From CAZBQG01 sp964493945 (GTDB lineage Bacteria; Pseudomonadota; Alphaproteobacteria; Rhodospirillales; UBA2165), in the NCBI GenBank assembly GCA_964493945.1, contig CAZBQG010000106.1, positions 1 to 14,244 of the forward strand: 14,244 nt of DNA. Reading direction: 5' to 3'. Below, in pieces: positions 13,765 to 14,244 of this stretch (its first letter is position 1; each line of letters opens with the position of its first letter). The translations under genes and the position numbers were made by a program. The notes under the pieces were generated by a model. That model ran no database searches, was not told where the DNA came from, and was given only the letters and a program-made list of their open reading frames with translations.

Positions 13765-14244
13765 CTAGCCCAAGGCCGCCCTCCGCGTCTTGTTTCGGGG
13801 ACCATGGAGCGGCTGCGGTGGCGGCGTGTCTCGACCATCAAGGTGTCGCGCTGGTCCTGCCTGAACTGGTCCTCATCGATGATGTTGGGCAGCAGCCGTG
13901 CGCGGAAGGGCAGGACCAGAATAATCCCCGCCCCAAAGCCTCCGATATGGGCCTACCAGGCCGTGCCGCCCGTTTCGCCACCTCCGGTTGATCCTGCCAG
14001 GCTGAGAAACTGAAAGCCGATCCAGCTGAGCAGGACGAGGAAGGCCGGCAGGCGCATGGGGATGAAATTCATGAACAGGACCAGTACGCTGGCCTTGGGA
14101 TGGAGCACCAGATAGGCGCCCAGCACCCCGGATATGGCGCCCGAGGCGCCGATCAGTGGAAGGGTGGATTGGGTGGCGGCGAAGCCATGGGTCATGTGTG
14201 GACGGCTCCCTTTTGGCAAGGGGTAAATTTGATGTTGCTGCAAA
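13765..14244 (-). pseudogene. Rhomboid family intramembrane serine protease, broken by an in-frame stop; runs off the window
   Basis: The minus-strand frame from the window edge shows the rhomboid serine motif PLIGASGAISGVLGAYLVLHP (codons in 14049-14150) and a following hydrophobic helix (LPAFLVLLSWIGFQFLS). It then reads GGTAW and stops at TAG (13955-13953). Straight after the stop, the same frame continues AHIGGFGAGIILVLPFRARLL, which is the catalytic His helix. Alphaproteobacterial rhomboids normally read AWWAHIGGF here, so the TAG is one base change from TGG. The C-terminal tail continues to GGRPWA at about 13770; one missing base there would explain why the TAG at 13767-13765 is out of frame. 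Upstream of THGFAATQS the sequence no longer looks like a rhomboid helix. The active-site Ser and His are therefore separated, and the gene is inactive unless the stop is an error or is read through. Confidence 0.78.

Noticed and set aside
13755..13801. Imperfect CCCCTGAAA / TTTCGGGG inverted repeat as a terminator
   Set aside because: It has a mismatch, a loop of more than 25 bases and no T run, and much of it lies within the rhomboid tail.
13470..13841. 123-codon minus-strand open frame
   Set aside because: Its first part is the displaced C-terminal tail of the rhomboid and the rest runs antisense to the 51-residue gene and the EipB-like end. It is not an independent gene.
1..14244. CRISPR array, tRNA or rRNA genes, or complete insertion sequence
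   Set aside because: No regularly spaced repeats, cloverleaf candidates, rRNA-like segments or transposase motifs were seen on either strand.

Overview
The window reads as chromosomal DNA of a moderately GC-rich alphaproteobacterium, probably Rhodospirillales-like. The evidence is an HAD phosphatase - ATP12 chaperone - propionyl-CoA carboxylase beta (pccB) gene run, an EipB-like (DUF1849) periplasmic domain and an alphaproteobacterial-type rhomboid protease. Coding density is very high and nearly every start has a visible Shine-Dalgarno sequence. I see no rRNA, tRNA, CRISPR array, phage gene or complete insertion sequence.

Layout. (1) Positions 2-2181, minus strand: a DUF1989 protein and a GlcD/D-lactate dehydrogenase-type FAD oxidoreductase, coupled by an ATGA overlap. 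The oxidoreductase loses family similarity in its last 16 residues, at the window edge. (2) 2197-2673, plus: a small exported three-cysteine protein with its own sigma70-like promoter and rho-independent terminator. (3) 2693-6519, plus: a tight five-gene operon of HAD phosphatase, ATP12-family chaperone, PccB, a small exported protein and a DOPA 4,5-dioxygenase-family protein. Three of its four junctions overlap. (4) 6520-11201, minus: two tandem paralogous molybdopterin-binding large subunits of the xanthine dehydrogenase/CO dehydrogenase superfamily, with no FAD or [2Fe-2S] subunit beside them. (5) 11328-12311, plus, divergent from these: a gamma-resorcylate decarboxylase with every expected active-site residue in register. 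(6) 12371-13584, plus: a secreted Sel1-repeat protein fused to an EipB-like domain, interrupted by a frameshift. It is followed by an unrecognised 51-residue lysine-rich protein (13597-13752). (7) 13765-14244, minus: a broken rhomboid protease with an amber codon between its catalytic Ser and His motifs.

Function. Region 3 combines propionyl/acyl-CoA carboxylation with the ATP12 chaperone used in F1-ATPase assembly; the gene order looks like alphaproteobacterial housekeeping synteny. Regions 4-5 look like an accessory module for aromatic or heterocyclic compounds: two molybdenum hydroxylase subunits diverge from an enzyme interconverting 2,6-dihydroxybenzoate and resorcinol. That link is inferred from adjacency only. 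The right end carries several lesions within about 0.7 kb (frameshift, nonsense codon, missing stop), so true gene decay and local sequence error must be distinguished.

The observations most worth following are the Sel1-EipB fusion, the orphan pair of molybdopterin subunits facing a gamma-resorcylate decarboxylase, an Ile at the presumed acyl-CoA specificity position of PccB, and the hairpin or operator just before the Sel1-EipB start codon. I did not find a clearly new defence or mobile system.
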